The notes under the pieces were generated by a model. It was not told where the DNA came from. It made no database searches and saw nothing but the letters and a program-made list of their open reading frames with translations. Below, piece after piece: positions 36,853-47,483 of a stretch of DNA of 64,000 bases. The stretch is from the NCBI RefSeq assembly GCF_029887935.1, contig NZ_JARXRO010000014.1, forward strand, positions 374,492 to 438,491, given 5' to 3'. The position numbers and the translations under genes are program-made. The DNA is from Luteimonas kalidii (GTDB lineage Bacteria > Pseudomonadota > Gammaproteobacteria > Xanthomonadales > Xanthomonadaceae). Every line of letters begins with the position of its first letter. Position 1 is the stretch's first letter.

Positions 36853-38778
36853 TCACTGCTTCTTCTCGTCGTCGCGGACCTCGGTGAACTCGGCGTCCAC
36901 CACGTCGTCCTGCTTCGAGCCGCCGCCCGCGCCCGGCTCGTCGCCGCCGGGGCCCTGCTGCCCGGCCGAGGCCGCCGCGAACAGCGACTGCGCGGCCTCT
37001 TCCAGCGCCTTGGTCTTGGACTCGATCTGGGCCTTGTCGTCGCCCTTCATCGCGGTCTCGACCTCGGCGATCGCGCCTTCCACGCGACCGATCAGGTCGC
37101 CCGGCACCTTGTCGCCGTTGTCCTTGATCGCGCTGCGCGCGGTGTGCACCAGCGCGTCGGCCTGGTTGCGCGCGCCGACCAGTTCCTGGAACTTGCGGTC
37201 GTCCTCGCGATGCGCCTCGGCGTCGGCGACCATGCGCTGGATCTCCTCGTCCGACAGGCCCGAGCCGGCTTTGATTTCGACCTTCTGCTCCTTGCCGGTC
37301 TTCTTGTCCTTGGCGGTCACGTGCACGATGCCGTTGGCATCGATGTCGAACGACACCTCCACCTGCGGCATGCCGCGCGGCGCGGCTTCAATGCCGGTCA
37401 GGTCGAAGCGGGCCAGCGACTTGTTGTAGCGGGCCTGCTCGCGCTCGCCCTGCAGCACGTGCACGGTCACGGCCGACTGGTTGTCCTCGGCGGTGGAGAA
37501 GGTCTGCGAGGCCTTGGTCGGCACCGTGGTGTTCTTCTCGATGATCTTGGTGAACACGCCGCCCAGGGTCTCGATGCCGAGCGACAGCGGGGTCACGTCG
37601 AGCAGCAGCACGTCCTTGACGTCGCCGGCCAGCACGCCGCCCTGCACCGCCGCGCCGATGGCCACGGCCTCGTCCGGGTTGACGTCCTTCTTGGGTTCCT
37701 TGCCGAAGAACTCGGTCACCGCCGCCTGCACCTTCGGCATGCGGGTCTGGCCGCCGACCAGGATCACCTCGGCGATGTCGCCGGCGCGCAGGCCGGCATC
37801 GTTGAGCGCGACCTTGCACGGCTCGATGGTCTTCTTCACCAGGTCGTCCACCAGCGCCTCGAGCTTGGCCCGGGTCAGCTTGATGTTGAGGTGCTTCGGA
37901 CCGGAGGCGTCGGCGGTGACGTAGGGCAGGTTGACCTCGGTCTGCTGCGAGCTCGACAGTTCGATCTTCGCGCGCTCCGCCGCGTCCTTGAGGCGCTGCA
38001 GGGCGAGCGGATCCTTGCGCAGGTCGATGCCCTGGTCCTTGTTGAACTCGTCCACGAGGTAGTCGATGACGCGCTTGTCGAAGTCCTCGCCGCCGAGGAA
38101 GGTATCGCCGTTGGTGGCCAGCACCTCGAACTGCTTCTCGCCGTCGACTTCGGCGATTTCGATGATCGACACGTCGAAGGTGCCGCCGCCGAGGTCGTAC
38201 ACCGCGATCTTGCGGTCGCCGCCGGCCTTGTCCAGGCCATAGGCCAGTGCCGCGGCGGTGGGCTCGTTGATGATGCGCTTGACGTCCAGGCCTGCGATGC
38301 GGCCGGCGTCCTTGGTCGCCTGGCGCTGGGAGTCGTTGAAGTACGCCGGCACCGTGATCACGGCCTCGGTGACCTTCTCGCCCAGGTAGTCCTCGGCGGT
38401 CTTCTTCATCTTCTCCAGGATGCGCGCGGAGACTTCCTGCGGCGAGAGCTTGCGACCGTCGTTGGTCTGCACCCACGCGTCGCCGTTGTCGTGCGCGACG
38501 ATGCCGTAGGACACCAGGTCGAGGTCCTTCTTGACCTCGGCGTCGCCGAACTTGCGGCCGATCAGGCGCTTGACGGCGTAGAAGGTGTTCTTGGGATTGG
38601 TGACGGCCTGGCGCTTGGCGCTCGCGCCGACCAGCACTTCACCGTCCTTGGTGTAGGCCACGATCGACGGCGTGGTGCGATCGCCCTCGCTGTTCTCGAT
38701 GACCTTGGCCTTGCCGCCGTCCATGATGGCCACGCACGAATTGGTCGTGCCCAGGTCGATGCCGATGATCTTTGCCAT
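36853..38778 (-). CDS. dnaK: Chaperone protein DnaK (Hsp70)
   Basis: This 641-aa ATP-dependent Hsp70 has the nucleotide-binding domain starting [16 protein letters not shown] and signatures [14 protein letters not shown] and [12 protein letters not shown] substrate-binding domain and lid follow, ending in the conserved VVDAEFTEV. It works with GrpE (upstream) and DnaJ (downstream). A sigma-32-type promoter lies in the 155-bp grpE-dnaK gap, so dnaK can be induced independently. Confidence 0.99.
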   Translation of the reverse strand: MAKIIGIDLGTTNSCVAIMDGGKAKVIENSEGDRTTPSIVAYTKDGEVLVGASAKRQAVTNPKNTFYAVKRLIGRKFGDAEVKKDLDLVSYGIVAHDNGDAWVQTNDGRKLSPQEVSARILEKMKKTAEDYLGEKVTEAVITVPAYFNDSQRQATKDAGRIAGLDVKRIINEPTAAALAYGLDKAGGDRKIAVYDLGGGTFDVSIIEIAEVDGEKQFEVLATNGDTFLGGEDFDKRVIDYLVDEFNKDQGIDLRKDPLALQRLKDAAERAKIELSSSQQTEVNLPYVTADASGPKHLNIKLTRAKLEALVDDLVKKTIEPCKVALNDAGLRAGDIAEVILVGGQTRMPKVQAAVTEFFGKEPKKDVNPDEAVAIGAAVQGGVLAGDVKDVLLLDVTPLSLGIETLGGVFTKIIEKNTTVPTKASQTFSTAEDNQSAVTVHVLQGEREQARYNKSLARFDLTGIEAAPRGMPQVEVSFDIDANGIVHVTAKDKKTGKEQKVEIKAGSGLSDEEIQRMVADAEAHREDDRKFQELVGARNQADALVHTARSAIKDNGDKVPGDLIGRVEGAIAEVETAMKGDDKAQIESKTKALEEAAQSLFAAASAGQQGPGGDEPGAGGGSKQDDVVDAEFTEVRDDEKKQ

Positions 38779-38833
38779 GGTGGGTTCCCTCTGGAATTCA
38801 GTCTGTGCGGCAGCCGCGCCGCCGATGCGGGTG

Positions 38834-38861
38834 ATGTGAGGACGCGGGGGGAGGTTTCAAG
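38834..38861 (-). promoter_or_regulatory. Sigma-32-like heat-shock promoter of dnaK
   Basis: On the minus strand a perfect CTTGAAA (38861-38855) is followed after 13 bases by CCTCACAT (38841-38834), close to CCCCATNT. The element is about 55 bases upstream of the dnaK ATG. Confidence 0.7.
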
Positions 38862-38933
38862 GGCGGCACGCCCGGCGCACCGGCCGAGTTCGCCCGCCGC
38901 GGCGCCGGATCGCGTGGCCCGGCCCGGGACGCC

Positions 38934-39440
38934 TCAGTCGTGCTTGGCCACCGCGACCAGCGCGGGACGCAGCAGCTGTTCGTTGAGCACGTAGCCCTTC
39001 TGGAACACCTGGACCACGGCGCCCGGGGGCACCTGGTCGGTCTCCACCGCGCTCATGGCCTGATGCCGCTCCGGATCGAATCCGTCGCCCGGGCTGGGCG
39101 CGACCTCGACCAGGCCGCTGTTCTCGCACACGCGGGTCAGCTCGCGCAGGGTCAGGACCACGCCGTCGCGCAGCGGATCATCCACCGTGGCGTTCGCCAG
39201 TGCGGCCTCGAGGCTGTCGAACACCGGCAGCAGCTCGCCGAGCAGTTGCTTGTTGGCGAAGCGGCAGGCATTGCGCACGTCGCGCTCCAGCCGCTTGCGC
39301 TGGTTCTCCAGGTCCGCGCGGTCGATCAGCGACTGCGCGCGCAGCTGTTCGAGTTCGGCCTCCAGGGCCTGGATCCGCGCTTCGGGCGCGTGCTGTTCCT
39401 CGGCCGCCGCGGCGGCATCGTGCATGGGTTCGGTGGTCAT
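38934..39440 (-). CDS. grpE: Nucleotide exchange factor GrpE
   Basis: This 168-aa cochaperone releases ADP from DnaK. It has a long N-terminal coiled coil (ARIQALEAELEQLRAQSLIDRADLENQRKR, about 22-52) and the C-terminal beta domain, with FDPERHQAMSAVETDQVPPGAVVQVFQKGY. It lies 43 bases after hrcA and upstream of dnaK on the same strand. A strong sigma-32-like promoter overlaps the end of hrcA. Confidence 0.97.
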   Translation of the reverse strand: MTTEPMHDAAAAAEEQHAPEARIQALEAELEQLRAQSLIDRADLENQRKRLERDVRNACRFANKQLLGELLPVFDSLEAALANATVDDPLRDGVVLTLRELTRVCENSGLVEVAPSPGDGFDPERHQAMSAVETDQVPPGAVVQVFQKGYVLNEQLLRPALVAVAKHD

Positions 39441-39483
39441 GTCCTGGGCTGGCTGGGCGGTCGTCAGGCCGCCGACCCGCCAG

Positions 39484-39511
39484 CTATGGGGCCGGCGGCT
39501 CCGGATTCAAG
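39484..39511 (-). promoter_or_regulatory. Sigma-32-like heat-shock promoter of grpE, overlapping the hrcA stop codon
   Basis: On the minus strand CTTGAAT (39511-39505) and CCCCATAG (39491-39484) are 13 bases apart, nearly the consensus. The last three bases of the -10 element are the TAG stop codon of hrcA, so the promoter is embedded in the hrcA 3' end. Confidence 0.75.
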
Positions 39512-40548
39512 GCAGCGCCGAGCAGCTCGGCGGTGGCCTGCACCACCGGAATCACGCGGTCGTAGGCCATGCGCGTGGGTCCGATCACGCCGAGCACGCC
39601 CAGGACCTTGCCCGGGGCGCCATAGGGCGCGGTCACCAGCGAGACGCCCTCCAGCGGCGCCAGCCCGGTCTCTTCGCCGATGAAGATCCGCACGCCCGGG
39701 GCGCGGATGGTGCGTTCGAGCAGCTGCAGGATCTCGCGCTTGCGGGCGAAGGCTTCGAACAGGTCGCGCAGGCGGTCGAGGTCGGACAGGTCCTGCATGC
39801 CGATCAGCCGGGTCTGGCCGGCCACCAGCATGTCGTCAGTATCGGTGGGCGCCAGCGCCTGCTCGGCCAGTTCCACCGTGTGCGAGAGCAGCGCTTCCAT
39901 CTCGTCGCGCGCGGCCTGCAGCTCGCGCACCAGGGTGGTCCGGATCTCCGCCACCGGCCGGCCGGCGAAATGGGCGTTCAGGTAATTGGCCACGCGCTCC
40001 AGCTCGGAGGCCTCGAACGGGCGCCGGGTCTGGATGATCCGGTTCTGCACGTCGTTGTCGGCGAACACCAGGATCGCCATCACCCGCGGGCCGTCCAGCG
40101 GTACGAAATCGATGTGGCGGAAGGCGAACTGCTCGCGGCGGGGCACGGACACCACGCCCACGAAATGGGTCATCGCCGACACCAGCTCCGAGGCGCTGCC
40201 CAGCAGTGCCTGGGTGGTGCCGCTCCCGCCGCCGGCCAGTTCGCCGCGCAGCCGCACCAGGTCGGCGGTCGGCAGCGGCTGCACCTGCAGCAGCGAATCG
40301 ACGAACACCCGGTAGCCCTGGGCGGTGGGGATGCGCCCGGCCGAGGTGTGGGGCGCGGCCAGCAGGCCCTGCTCCTCGAGGTCGGCGAGGATGTTGCGGA
40401 TCGTGGCCGCGCTCACGTCGAGCCCCGAATGCCGGGCCAGGGTCTGCGAGCCGACCGGCTCGCCGTCGCGGATGTGGCGCGCGATCAGCGTCCGCAGCAG
40501 CTGGCGGGCGCGGGGGTCGAGAGTGCCGGCGGGCGGTCGGGTGGGCAT
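39484..40548 (-). CDS. hrcA: Heat-inducible transcription repressor HrcA
   Basis: This 354-aa repressor normally binds CIRCE operators, with GroEL as its folding thermosensor. The N-terminal winged helix (DPRARQLLRTLIARHIRDGEPVGSQTLAR) and the central and C-terminal domains (IGEETGLAPLEGVSLVTAPYG) are typical. ATG 40548 is preferred; an in-frame Met at 40572 is possible and neither has a strong Shine-Dalgarno. It heads hrcA-grpE-dnaK-dnaJ and is divergent from recN. No CIRCE element is visible near any gene of the set. Confidence 0.94.
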   Translation of the reverse strand: MPTRPPAGTLDPRARQLLRTLIARHIRDGEPVGSQTLARHSGLDVSAATIRNILADLEEQGLLAAPHTSAGRIPTAQGYRVFVDSLLQVQPLPTADLVRLRGELAGGGSGTTQALLGSASELVSAMTHFVGVVSVPRREQFAFRHIDFVPLDGPRVMAILVFADNDVQNRIIQTRRPFEASELERVANYLNAHFAGRPVAEIRTTLVRELQAARDEMEALLSHTVELAEQALAPTDTDDMLVAGQTRLIGMQDLSDLDRLRDLFEAFARKREILQLLERTIRAPGVRIFIGEETGLAPLEGVSLVTAPYGAPGKVLGVLGVIGPTRMAYDRVIPVVQATAELLGAALNPEPPAP

Positions 40549-40757
40549 CGGTCCGATTAGATCGCCTGCCATCCCGGGTCGCAAGCACGCGCCCCGCACG
40601 GGGCGTGGCGCGGTCCCCGGACAAAACGCCGGAGCGTATGACGCGACCGCCTGCGCCGGGACCCCATGGCGCGGTGCGGCAGGCCCGATGCCCATGCGGG
40701 CACCGGGCCGCGCCAGCGTCTCGGCTGTTGCGATGGCGACGACTACACTGTGCGGCC

Positions 40758-42425
<1,668 letters not shown>

Positions 42426-42448
42426 GACGACGAACGGACGGCGGGGAG

Positions 42449-42853
42449 TCAGCGCTTGCGGCGGACGTAGAGCACCAGCGAATGCTCGTCGAGCAGGTAA
42501 CCGTGCTCGCCGGCGATCTTGTTCAGCAGCGCCACGATCTCCGGACTCTCGAACTCGGTGATCTGGCCGCTGCTCATGTCGACCATGTGGTAGTGGTGGT
42601 CGCCACGATCGAGTTCGTAGAGCGCGTGGCCGCCCTCGAAGTTGTGCTTGGTCACCAGGCCTGCGGCCTCGAACTGGGTCAGGACCCGGTACACGGTGGC
42701 CAGGCCGATCTCGTCGCCCTGCTCCAGCAGCTGGCGATAGATGTCCTCGGCGGTCATGTGCTGGCGCGGCGTCTTGAGTTCCAGCAGTTCGAGGATGCGC
42801 ATCCGTGGATGCGTCACCTTCAGGCCGGCCTTGCGCAAATCCATCGATTCCAT
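42449..42853 (-). CDS. fur: Ferric uptake regulator Fur
   Basis: This 134-aa Fe2+-responsive repressor has an N-terminal winged helix (LRKAGLKVTHPRMRILELLE...ATVYRVLTQFEAAGLV) and metal-binding histidines H86, H87 and H89 in DHHYHMVDMSSG. The CxxC structural zinc motif of E. coli Fur is absent at this position (MVDMSSG), as in several other gammaproteobacterial Fur proteins. ATG 42853 has GGAG five bases upstream; a longer in-frame start at 42868 is less likely. It is divergent from bamE, the common arrangement. Confidence 0.95.
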   Translation of the reverse strand: MESMDLRKAGLKVTHPRMRILELLELKTPRQHMTAEDIYRQLLEQGDEIGLATVYRVLTQFEAAGLVTKHNFEGGHALYELDRGDHHYHMVDMSSGQITEFESPEIVALLNKIAGEHGYLLDEHSLVLYVRRKR

Positions 42854-42966
42854 GGGGTCTCCGTTCACAGGCGGTTTAGCGCCAGCTGCCTGGATGCCGG
42901 TCGCGATGCGGCCGGGAGTGTATCATCGCGGCTCTTCTGCCGACCCTTTCCGCAGGCCCGCGTTCC

Positions 42967-43356
42967 ATGTCCATGCCCCGCTTCGCGCTCGTCGTCCTGA
43001 TCGCCTTGGCCACGGCCGGTTGCGGCATGCTCTACAAGCAGCCGATCTACCAGGGCAACCTGATCGAGAAGGCCGCCATCGACCAGCTCCAGGTCGGCAT
43101 GGACAAGCAGCAGGTGCTGACGCTGCTCGGCTCGCCCTCGATCGAGGACCCGTTCCACCACCAGCGCTGGGACTACACCGCCACCGAACGCATCGACCGC
43201 CGCGGCCGCACCGAGGTCAGGAACATGACACTGTGGTTCGAGAACGACCAGCTGTCGAAGTGGGAGGGCGAGTATTTCGCCGAGCAGGACAAGGAACTGT
43301 CCGAGCGCATGCGCCGCTTCGGCAACCTGCCGAAGGAAAAGGGCGGCCGCCGCTAG
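42967..43356 (+). CDS. bamE: Outer membrane assembly lipoprotein BamE
   Basis: This 129-aa lipoprotein of the BAM complex helps insert outer-membrane beta-barrels. It has a signal peptide with a lipobox ending at C19 (ALATAGC) and then the SmpA/OmlA domain: YQGNLIEKAAIDQLQVGMDK, QVLTLLGSP and HHQRWDYT. The TAG stop at 43354-43356 shares the palindrome CTAG with the stop of the convergent rnfH gene. A TATCAT -10-like element lies at 42921-42926. Confidence 0.96.
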   Translation: MSMPRFALVVLIALATAGCGMLYKQPIYQGNLIEKAAIDQLQVGMDKQQVLTLLGSPSIEDPFHHQRWDYTATERIDRRGRTEVRNMTLWFENDQLSKWEGEYFAEQDKELSERMRRFGNLPKEKGGRR

Positions 43357-43622
43357 CGCGCCGCCCTGCCGGCCTGCGCCTGCGCGCGCCGGCGGCGACT
43401 GTCCTTCGGATCCGCGAGCAGCGGTCCCAGCAGCTCCAGCCGGTCTCCCTCGTGCAACGGCGTGTCCGCCTGCACGCGTTCTCCGTGCACCGCGACGCCC
43501 GCCACGCCCTGCTGCGTAATCCGGGTCGCGGCCAGCGCGTCGGCCACCGTCGCACCGGCCGCGAGCGCCAGTTCCTCGGTCTCGAAGCGGTCGGGCCAGG
43601 CCCGGATCACCTGCACCCGCAC
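43353..43622 (-). CDS. rnfH: RnfH family Ubiquitin-like protein
   Basis: This 89-aa beta-grasp protein (UPF0125/RnfH) is found next to ratA in many gammaproteobacteria, where the pair has been described as a possible RatAB/PasTI toxin-antitoxin. Typical segments are VQVIRAWPDRFETEELALAAGATVADAL and DRLELLGPLLADPKDSRRRRA. It starts with GTG at 43622, three bases after the ratA stop. Its antitoxin role is debated, so only the family is certain. Confidence 0.9.
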   Translation of the reverse strand: MRVQVIRAWPDRFETEELALAAGATVADALAATRITQQGVAGVAVHGERVQADTPLHEGDRLELLGPLLADPKDSRRRRAQAQAGRAAR

Positions 43623-43625
43623 CGT

Positions 43626-44054
43626 TCAGGCCTCGGTATCCGCCACGCGCACGAAATCGTCGACCATGCGGTCGGCCAGGCCGCGCAGGCCCAGCGACAG
43701 CACCGGCAGCATCAGGCTGCTCTGCGGCTCGAAGTCGAGCGACAGCGACACCTTGCACGCGCTCTCGTCCAGCGCATGGAACCGCCAACGCCCCTGCAGG
43801 CGCCGGAACGGCCCGTCGCGCAGCTCCATGTCGATGTGGTGCGGCGGCGACAGCAGGTTCTCGGTCGTGAACCAGGTGCGGAAGCCCGTGATTCCGAGCT
43901 CCAGACGCGCCAGCACCCGCTGCTCGCCCGCCTCCAGCACCTCGGCGTGCTCGCACCACTGGAAGCGGCGGGGATAGGCGGAGATGTCGTTGACCAGGTC
44001 GAACATCCGGGTGACGGAATGTTCCACCAGCGCGCTGCGTTCGATCGTGGGCAT
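43626..44054 (-). CDS. ratA: RatA/PasT family START-domain protein
   Basis: This 142-aa polyketide-cyclase/START-fold protein is of the RatA/COQ10 family. Conserved stretches include [22 protein letters not shown] and [12 protein letters not shown]. coli RatA was reported to block 70S ribosome formation, while relatives bind ubiquinone. Which applies here is unknown. ATG 44054 begins the usual [11 protein letters not shown]-terminus. It is coupled to rnfH and divergent from smpB, whose start is 40 bases away. Confidence 0.92.
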   Translation of the reverse strand: MPTIERSALVEHSVTRMFDLVNDISAYPRRFQWCEHAEVLEAGEQRVLARLELGITGFRTWFTTENLLSPPHHIDMELRDGPFRRLQGRWRFHALDESACKVSLSLDFEPQSSLMLPVLSLGLRGLADRMVDDFVRVADTEA

Positions 44055-44094
44055 GTGGCTCGCGTACGGTGCCGGCTTCGGGGACAATGGCCGG

Positions 44095-44586
44095 ATGGCA
44101 AAGAACGGCAAGGATAAGGCAAACGGCGACCGGACCATTGCGCTGAACAAGCGCGCACGCCACGACTACCACCTCGAGCAGCGGTTCGAGGCGGGCATGG
44201 CGCTGCAGGGCTGGGAGCTGAAGGCGATCCGCGCCGGACGGGCCAACATCGGCGAGAGCTACGCGGTGGTCCGCGACGGCGAACTGTTCCTGTTCGGCGC
44301 GCAGATCACGCCGCTGATCCAGGCCTCGACCCACGTGGTCGCCGATGCCCACCGCACCCGCAAGCTGCTGCTGCACCGTCGCGAGATCGACACCCTCATC
44401 GGCAAGGTGCAGCGCGACGGCTACACCGTCGTGCCCACCGCGCTGTACTGGAAGGGCAACAAGGTCAAGGCGGAACTGGCGCTGGCCAAGGGCAAGCAGG
44501 CCCACGACAAACGCCAGGCATCGAAGGACCGCGACTGGGCGCGCGACCGCCAGCGGGTGATGCGCGCGCACAACCGCGACGCCTGA
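44095..44586 (+). CDS. smpB: SsrA-binding protein SmpB
   Basis: This 163-aa protein binds tmRNA and delivers it to stalled ribosomes. It has the OB-fold core ([57 protein letters not shown]) and the basic C-terminal tail ([18 protein letters not shown]) that mimics the codon-anticodon helix in the ribosome. Its RNA partner ssrA lies about 2.4 kb downstream on the same strand, beyond a histidine kinase. Confidence 0.97.
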   Translation: MAKNGKDKANGDRTIALNKRARHDYHLEQRFEAGMALQGWELKAIRAGRANIGESYAVVRDGELFLFGAQITPLIQASTHVVADAHRTRKLLLHRREIDTLIGKVQRDGYTVVPTALYWKGNKVKAELALAKGKQAHDKRQASKDRDWARDRQRVMRAHNRDA

Positions 44587-44613
44587 TCCCGCGCCGGGCC
44601 GTCGGCGCGCGGC

Positions 44614-46827
44614 CTAGCAGTGGCCGTCCGAGCCGGGCGCCGGCAGCGTGAACCGGAATGTCGCGCCCTGCCCCACCCCACCCTCGGCGTGGATCGTGCC
44701 GCCATGGCGATCGATGATGCGCTTCACGGTCGCCAGGCCGATGCCGTGGCCCTCGTACTCGTCGGCGCCGTGCAGGCGCTGGAACGGCCGGAACAGCTTG
44801 GATGCGTACGCCGGCTCGAACCCGGCGCCGTTGTCGCGTACCAGCAACGCGATCCGTCCCGGCGTCTGCCCGGCCTGGGGATCGCGCCCGAATTCGATCC
44901 GCGCGTCCGCGCGACCGCCGGTGAACTTCCACGCGTTGCCCAGCAGGTTCTGCAGCAGGTTGCGCAGCAGCGCGGGGTCGCCGCAGGCGTGCAGGTCCGG
45001 CTCGATCCGCACCTCTACCGTGCGCCCGGGATCGCCCTGCCGCAGTTCGGCCACCACCTCGGCCGCGATCCGGCCGAGGTCCACATCCGCCTGCTGCAGC
45101 GGATCGCGCGTGATCCTGGACATCTTCAGCAGCGCATCGATCAGCGCGTCCATCCGGTTGGCCGCATTGCGCACGCGCGCGAGGTAGTCCTGGCCGTCGG
45201 GACCGATCGATCCGGCGAACCGCTCCCCCAGCAACCGGCTGAAGCCCTCGACCGTGCGCAGCGGCGCGCGCAGGTCGTGGGACACGCTGTAGGCGAACGA
45301 TTCCAGCTCGTGATTGGCCAGGGTGAGCTCGCGCGTCCGCTGCTCGACCCGGGCCTCGAGCGTGCGGTTGAGCTGCCGCACTTCCTGCTCCGCGCGCAGC
45401 CGGTCGGTGACGTCGTCCACCTGCACCAGCGCCGCCACTTCACTGCCCACGTCGCCCGGCACCGGCGTGTGCACCAGTTCGACCAGGCGGATGTCGCCAT
45501 CGCTGCGGCGCAGTTGCAGGGTCGTCGGCCCGGCGTGTTCGCCGGTCAGCGCGACCTGCGCCGCGGGTCCGACGAAACCGGTCGCGAGCGGCGTTCCCGC
45601 CAGCGCCCCTGGCGCGACTCCGACGATGCGCGCCAGCGCCGGGTTCGCCTCGACGATGCGCCCGCTGCCGTCGATCAGCGCGATTCCGCTGCCCGAATAC
45701 AGCATCGCGTTGCGGAACCGCTGCTCGCTGCGCCGGTAGGATTCGCTCATGGCCTCGGCCAGCCGTTCGGCGCGCGACTGCGTGTGCGCCAGCGCCATCA
45801 CCACCGCGAACAGGAGCAGCGACACCACCAGGCCGGCGACGATGATCGCCCGCAGGTCGGCGGAGTAGCCACCCGCCGCAACGCCATCGCCCGCCACGGC
45901 GGACTGGAAGTCCACTCGCCAGCGCCGGCCGTATACGTCCAGGGTTTCGCTATGGCGGAGCACGGCGGCTGCAGGATCATCGGTGAAGTCGGCATCGGCG
46001 TAGATCGCCGCGCCGTCCCCGCCCTCGCCGACGTCCACGATCCTCAGCGCCTCGCCGGCGCCCAGCTGGGCGAGCGCGCTGTCGATGAAGGTCCGCGCAT
46101 GGAACGGCGCATAGATCCACCCCGACATCGCCGCCCGGCGCGCCTGCGGGTTGGCCGGCTGGATGCCGTTGGCGTAGATCGGGGCGTACATCAGCAGGCC
46201 GTTGCGGCGCCCGTCGCGCCCGCGCTGGATGAGCTCGACCGGCGCGCTGAGCCGGACCTCGCCGGTGTCGCGCGCGGCCGCCATCGCAGCGTGGCGCGTG
46301 GCCTCGGCGAACATGTCGAAGCCGACGGCGCTGCGGTTGCCGATCGTCTGCGGTTCGAGCATCAGGATCGGGCCGTAGACCTCGCGCGCGCCGTGCGGCC
46401 GGATCTGGAACAGCCCCTCGCCATCGTCGCGCATCGCCAGCTGCAGCGCCTCCAGGTCGCTGCGGCGCAGATAGGGCACGTAGCCCAGGCCCAGCAAACC
46501 ATCGAACTGCCGTTCGATGTCCAGCCCGCCGACGTAGTCGCGCCACTGCCGGCGGGTGGGCCGTGCCACCGACCAGTACAGCGACACGCCGCCCCGAAGG
46601 GCGAGCTCGTAGTGCAGCAGGCGCTGGCGCAGCAGCATCACGATCTCGCCGCCCTGGGCGACGAAGGCCGCCTGGCGCAGGCGCTGCTCGCGCTCGCCGG
46701 CCGCCTGCGCGTACAGCCACACCATCAGCAGCGAGCCGATCAGCACCAGCGCCGCCAGCACGTAGCCGCGCCGCGTCGACGGACGGCTGCGCGCAGGCGT
46801 GGTCTCCCCGGGGTGGTGGCGCGACAT
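44614..46827 (-). CDS. CHASE-PAS sensor histidine kinase
   Basis: This 737-aa membrane kinase has an N-terminal helix (RGYVLAALVLIGSLLMVWLYAQ), a CHASE-type periplasmic domain (about 60-290) and a second helix (AIIVAGLVVSLLLFAVVMALA). A PAS domain follows, then HisKA with H517 (SVSHDLRAPLR) and an HATPase domain (LVRDNGAGFEPAYASKLF, GIGLATVKRIIDRHGG). The DLRAPL...GFSRLLGERF style resembles phytochrome-like and CHASE kinases. No response regulator is adjacent, so its output is unknown; small ligands are sensed by some CHASE domains. ATG 46827 is preferred over an upstream in-frame Met. Confidence 0.88.
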   Translation of the reverse strand: MSRHHPGETTPARSRPSTRRGYVLAALVLIGSLLMVWLYAQAAGEREQRLRQAAFVAQGGEIVMLLRQRLLHYELALRGGVSLYWSVARPTRRQWRDYVGGLDIERQFDGLLGLGYVPYLRRSDLEALQLAMRDDGEGLFQIRPHGAREVYGPILMLEPQTIGNRSAVGFDMFAEATRHAAMAAARDTGEVRLSAPVELIQRGRDGRRNGLLMYAPIYANGIQPANPQARRAAMSGWIYAPFHARTFIDSALAQLGAGEALRIVDVGEGGDGAAIYADADFTDDPAAAVLRHSETLDVYGRRWRVDFQSAVAGDGVAAGGYSADLRAIIVAGLVVSLLLFAVVMALAHTQSRAERLAEAMSESYRRSEQRFRNAMLYSGSGIALIDGSGRIVEANPALARIVGVAPGALAGTPLATGFVGPAAQVALTGEHAGPTTLQLRRSDGDIRLVELVHTPVPGDVGSEVAALVQVDDVTDRLRAEQEVRQLNRTLEARVEQRTRELTLANHELESFAYSVSHDLRAPLRTVEGFSRLLGERFAGSIGPDGQDYLARVRNAANRMDALIDALLKMSRITRDPLQQADVDLGRIAAEVVAELRQGDPGRTVEVRIEPDLHACGDPALLRNLLQNLLGNAWKFTGGRADARIEFGRDPQAGQTPGRIALLVRDNGAGFEPAYASKLFRPFQRLHGADEYEGHGIGLATVKRIIDRHGGTIHAEGGVGQGATFRFTLPAPGSDGHC

Positions 46828-46962
46828 CGCGACAGCATACCGGCCACGGCGGCAGCCGACCCGTCCGCCCGGCACCAGCCGGCGCGGCGGCTGCTGGACG
46901 CCACCTTCCGGCGCGCTCCTGGCGCCCATCTGAACGCCACGCAAGGCGCTCCGATGCCCGCC

Positions 46963-46990
46963 TTGCGCGGCCGCCGGCCGCCCCTATACT
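46963..46990 (+). promoter_or_regulatory. ssrA promoter
   Basis: TTGCGC (46963-46968) and TATACT (46985-46990) are spaced 16 bp and predict a start near 46997, about 20 bases upstream of the mature tmRNA 5' end. Confidence 0.65.
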
Positions 46991-47016
46991 GCGTGGGTCA
47001 GCGTGATGACGTCCCC

Positions 47017-47369
47017 GGGGGTGCACTGGCTTCGACGGGGGTCGCGAAATCACCTGGTGCATGCCGAGGGGGCAGCTTTCCTCGTAAATCCAGCGGCAAA
47101 CTCATAGTTGCCAACGACGACAACTACGCTCTCGCCGCTTAAGGCGTAAGCCCCGAACCCACTTGTGCCCGTGCTTGTGGATGTAGGGTCACTATCACGG
47201 GAACCAGCCGCGACGGTTGCCTGTCTGCCGCGGTTGAACTCACAGGCTGGTTCCGGGGCGCGCTTTGCACGCCGTGCTGCCCCGGGACGAGATCCAACGG
47301 CGCGCTAAGCATGTAGAACCGGGGATGGAGTGCCTTCGGACGCGGGTTCAATTCCCGCCACCTCCACCA
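47017..47369 (+). ncRNA. ssrA: Transfer-messenger RNA (tmRNA)
   Basis: This 353-nt tmRNA rescues stalled ribosomes. The 5' GGGGGTG pairs with CACCTCC before the encoded 3' ACCA, forming the tRNA-like acceptor stem; the T-arm sequence GGGTTCAATTCCC is at the 3' end. The tag reading frame begins at GCC 47110 and ends with TAA 47140-47142, encoding ANDDNYALAA, with the Leu-Ala-Ala end recognised by ClpXP and ClpAP. SmpB is encoded nearby. Confidence 0.97.
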
Positions 47370-47375
47370 ACGCCG

Positions 47376-47406
47376 AACCCCAGCCGCGACCCGGCTGGGG
47401 TTTTTT
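47376..47406 (+). terminator. Rho-independent terminator of ssrA
   Basis: AACCCCAGCC (47376-47385) pairs with GGCTGGGGTT (47393-47402), followed by a T-run. It starts seven bases after the tmRNA 3' CCA. Confidence 0.93.
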
Positions 47407-47483
47407 GTTGGGCCGGCGAACCTGGGCCGACAGCGCCGACAGCGTCGAGCGACGCCATTCGTGCATGGCTTGCGTGGAACCGC

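Noticed and set aside
40549-40757. LexA/SOS box upstream of recN
   Set aside because: Neither the E. coli-type nor a Xanthomonas-type LexA palindrome could be recognised.
42854-42966. Fur box in the fur-bamE region
   Set aside because: No 19-bp sequence close to the GATAATGATAATCATTATC-type consensus is visible.
47370-47483. Possible genomic-island attachment at the ssrA 3' end
   Set aside because: A terminator follows directly and no integrase or duplicate of the tmRNA end was seen downstream.
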